DNA of 64,000 nucleotides from assembly GCF_020782245.1 (NCBI RefSeq), contig NZ_JAJGNP010000001.1, forward strand, positions 372,001-436,000. The letters run 5' to 3'. This DNA is from Sphingobium soli (GTDB lineage: Bacteria; Pseudomonadota; Alphaproteobacteria; Sphingomonadales; Sphingomonadaceae). Shown in pieces: positions 63,034 through 64,000 of the stretch. Each line of letters begins with the position of its first letter. Positions within the stretch are counted from its first letter, which is position 1. The position numbers and the translations under genes are program-made. The notes under the pieces are model-generated. The model was not told the DNA's origin and did no database searches. It saw nothing but the letters and a program-made list of their open reading frames with translations.

Positions 63034-63462
63034 TTAGCAGTTGCGATCGATCGCGCGCCCGGCCAGAGCGCCGACGCCTGCGCCGATGATCGCGCCGGCG
63101 GTGCCGTCGCCACGGCCGTAACGACCTGAATTGCGACCGACCTCATTACCGAGCAGGCCACCGGCGATCGCACCGATGATGGTGCCGCCCGTGCCATTGT
63201 CGCGGCAACGATAACCGCCGCGGTAGCCACCGCGATAACCACGGTAGGTGTTGCGATAATAGCGTTCGCCGCGATAGCCACGATGATGGTCGCCGCGATA
63301 GCCGCGATAGCCGCGATAGCCCCGGTTATATCCACGATAATGATCGCCACGATCATAGCCGCGATAATGATCGCGGGCCATGGCGGGCGTGGCGGTGACA
63401 GCAAGGGAGGCTGCGCCCATCGCAAGAGCGGCTCCCATATTTACAAGAAACTTCATCTTCAT
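63034..63462 (-). CDS. Exported RGY-repeat protein with glycine-zipper domain
   Basis: A 142-residue protein, start at 63462 (MKMKFLVNMGAALAMGAASL signal). After the signal at TATPAMA come about 14 RGY/RGD-type repeats (residues about 31-95; RGYRGYRGYRGDHHRGYRGE in the middle), then a glycine-zipper 2TM domain (TGGTIIGAIAGGLLGNEVGR and AGAIIGAGVGALAGRAIDR). Glycine-zipper outer-membrane lipoprotein relatives (RcnB or YmgG-like, SlyB type) span or attach to the outer membrane. The basic-aromatic repeat is unusual. Convergent with the lipoprotein gene upstream. Confidence 0.85.
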   Translation of the reverse strand: MKMKFLVNMGAALAMGAASLAVTATPAMARDHYRGYDRGDHYRGYNRGYRGYRGYRGDHHRGYRGERYYRNTYRGYRGGYRGGYRCRDNGTGGTIIGAIAGGLLGNEVGRNSGRYGRGDGTAGAIIGAGVGALAGRAIDRNC

Positions 63463-63653
63463 GGTGGTTGCTCCTCCAGAAAAACTGACTTTCATCGGCG
63501 AAGCGCGAAGACGGGATTCGCCATTGATGAATGCCTTTATGCCTTATCGGGCTTGAGCCATCGCTGAATGATGCTGTCAGGCGGCGTTCACCTGATGGCG
63601 GCCCGTCACTGCTTTGCTGCGTCCTGCCGCATATTGTCCTAAGCGGGGCGGCG

Positions 63654-64000
63654 ATGACCCGAATCCTGATCGTCCTGACGCTGGCGATATTGTTATTGCC
63701 CGCGCCGCACCCCGGAAAGCCCGAGGCCGTGCGCGCCGGCACATTGCTGGTCAGCGCGCGAGCACTGCCGCTCGACCCCGCCGATCCGGCACGGCGCAGC
63801 ATCGGCGCGCTCACATATCTCGGCGGGTGGGAATTGCAGAGCGCCAATCCGGGCTTCGGCGGCATCTCCGCGCTGCTGGCGGCAGGCCCCGGGGAAATGC
63901 TGGCGCTAAGCGATTCGGGCATTTTGATGGGGTTTCATGTCGGCGACGGGCCGCATCTGCGCCGTCCCTTTATCGCCCCCCTGCCCATTCGTCCGCAGGA
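63654..64000 (+). CDS. Esterase-like phytase-domain protein, truncated at window end
   Basis: A frame opening at the ATG at 63654 runs to the window edge (115 codons). It begins with a signal-like segment (MTRILIVLTLAILLLPAPHP) and continues LGGWELQSANPGFGGISALL and EMLALSDSGILMGF, the strand pattern of proteins annotated as esterase-like activity of phytase family (PF13449), where a beta-propeller follows. The rest of the gene lies outside the window. Confidence 0.75.
   Translation, partial: MTRILIVLTLAILLLPAPHPGKPEAVRAGTLLVSARALPLDPADPARRSIGALTYLGGWELQSANPGFGGISALLAAGPGEMLALSDSGILMGFHVGDGPHLRRPFIAPLPIRPQ

Overview
The window looks like a chromosomal segment of a high-GC alphaproteobacterium, most likely a sphingomonad (Sphingobium, Sphingomonas or Sphingopyxis-like). 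The reasons are the gene families and their arrangement: secB next to a Tim44-domain protein, MltA and Smr; a split metH in a metF operon headed by an ArsR-methyltransferase regulator; a ScfR-type regulator divergent from isocitrate lyase; many sphingomonad-type envelope proteins; and a GTTCGGTTCGAGCTTGTCGA-type intergenic palindrome that I recall as common in this group. This is an inference from recognisable families; no rRNA or tRNA gene is present to confirm it. Almost all of it is ordinary chromosome. There is no prophage, insertion sequence or CRISPR array.

Layout. 1-1.7 kb: start of the division/cell-wall (dcw) cluster on the minus strand (mraZ, rsmH, first codons of the next gene) with a 10-bp-phased GGG box array behind mraZ. 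1.7-6.7 kb: GldG-like membrane protein, cysteine synthase, SleB-type cell-wall hydrolase, a 42-residue entericidin-type lipoprotein surrounded by strong hairpins, and a DUF4136 lipoprotein. 6.9-13.4 kb: TonB-C-like protein, trpS, murJ, secB, then divergent Tim44 protein, mltA and smr. 13.5-20.3 kb: GGDEF-EAL protein, dapE, cupin, LD-carboxypeptidase, and a minus-strand kpsF-kdsB-phosphatase operon in which full-length kdsB appears to start at CTG. 20.5-25.1 kb: nucleotide-sugar epimerase, two FemAB/BioF2-like GNAT proteins around a JmjC-like cupin, and an Mpo1-like protein. 25.2-27.1 kb: class A beta-lactamase-like protein and ung.

27.1-29.2 kb is the most accessory-looking stretch: a 563-bp gene-poor region with 11-bp-phased heptamers, then three short genes without clear family, each preceded at the same distance by a copy of a 54-bp repeat. 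29.2-41 kb: aceA with divergent scfR, TRIC channel, VIT protein-glutathione peroxidase-M20 peptidase operon, ThuA protein, ABC-F ATPase, SIMPL and DUF389 proteins. 41-44.5 kb: a PepSY / response regulator / histidine kinase set, then a DUF559 endonuclease gene bounded by 38-bp inverted repeats, the right one forming part of the coding sequence. 44.5-55 kb: parallel beta-helix, AIM24, MBL-fold and DUF4230 proteins, NAD synthesis genes (nadA, DUF2254, nadC), RNase T2, DUF4112 and a solute-binding lipoprotein. 55-62.3 kb: phosphate-type porin and the methionine-cycle operon (sahR-like, metF, metH in two genes), whose two internal gaps hold long palindromes and whose promoter appears to overlap the regulator's operator. 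62.4-64 kb: small repetitive envelope proteins and the start of a phytase-like esterase gene cut by the window edge.

Best candidates for something undescribed are the 54-bp element repeated before three tandem orphan genes (28.1-28.8 kb), the DUF559 nuclease unit with terminal inverted repeats (43.4-43.9 kb), and the GNAT-cupin-GNAT cluster (21.7-24.7 kb).
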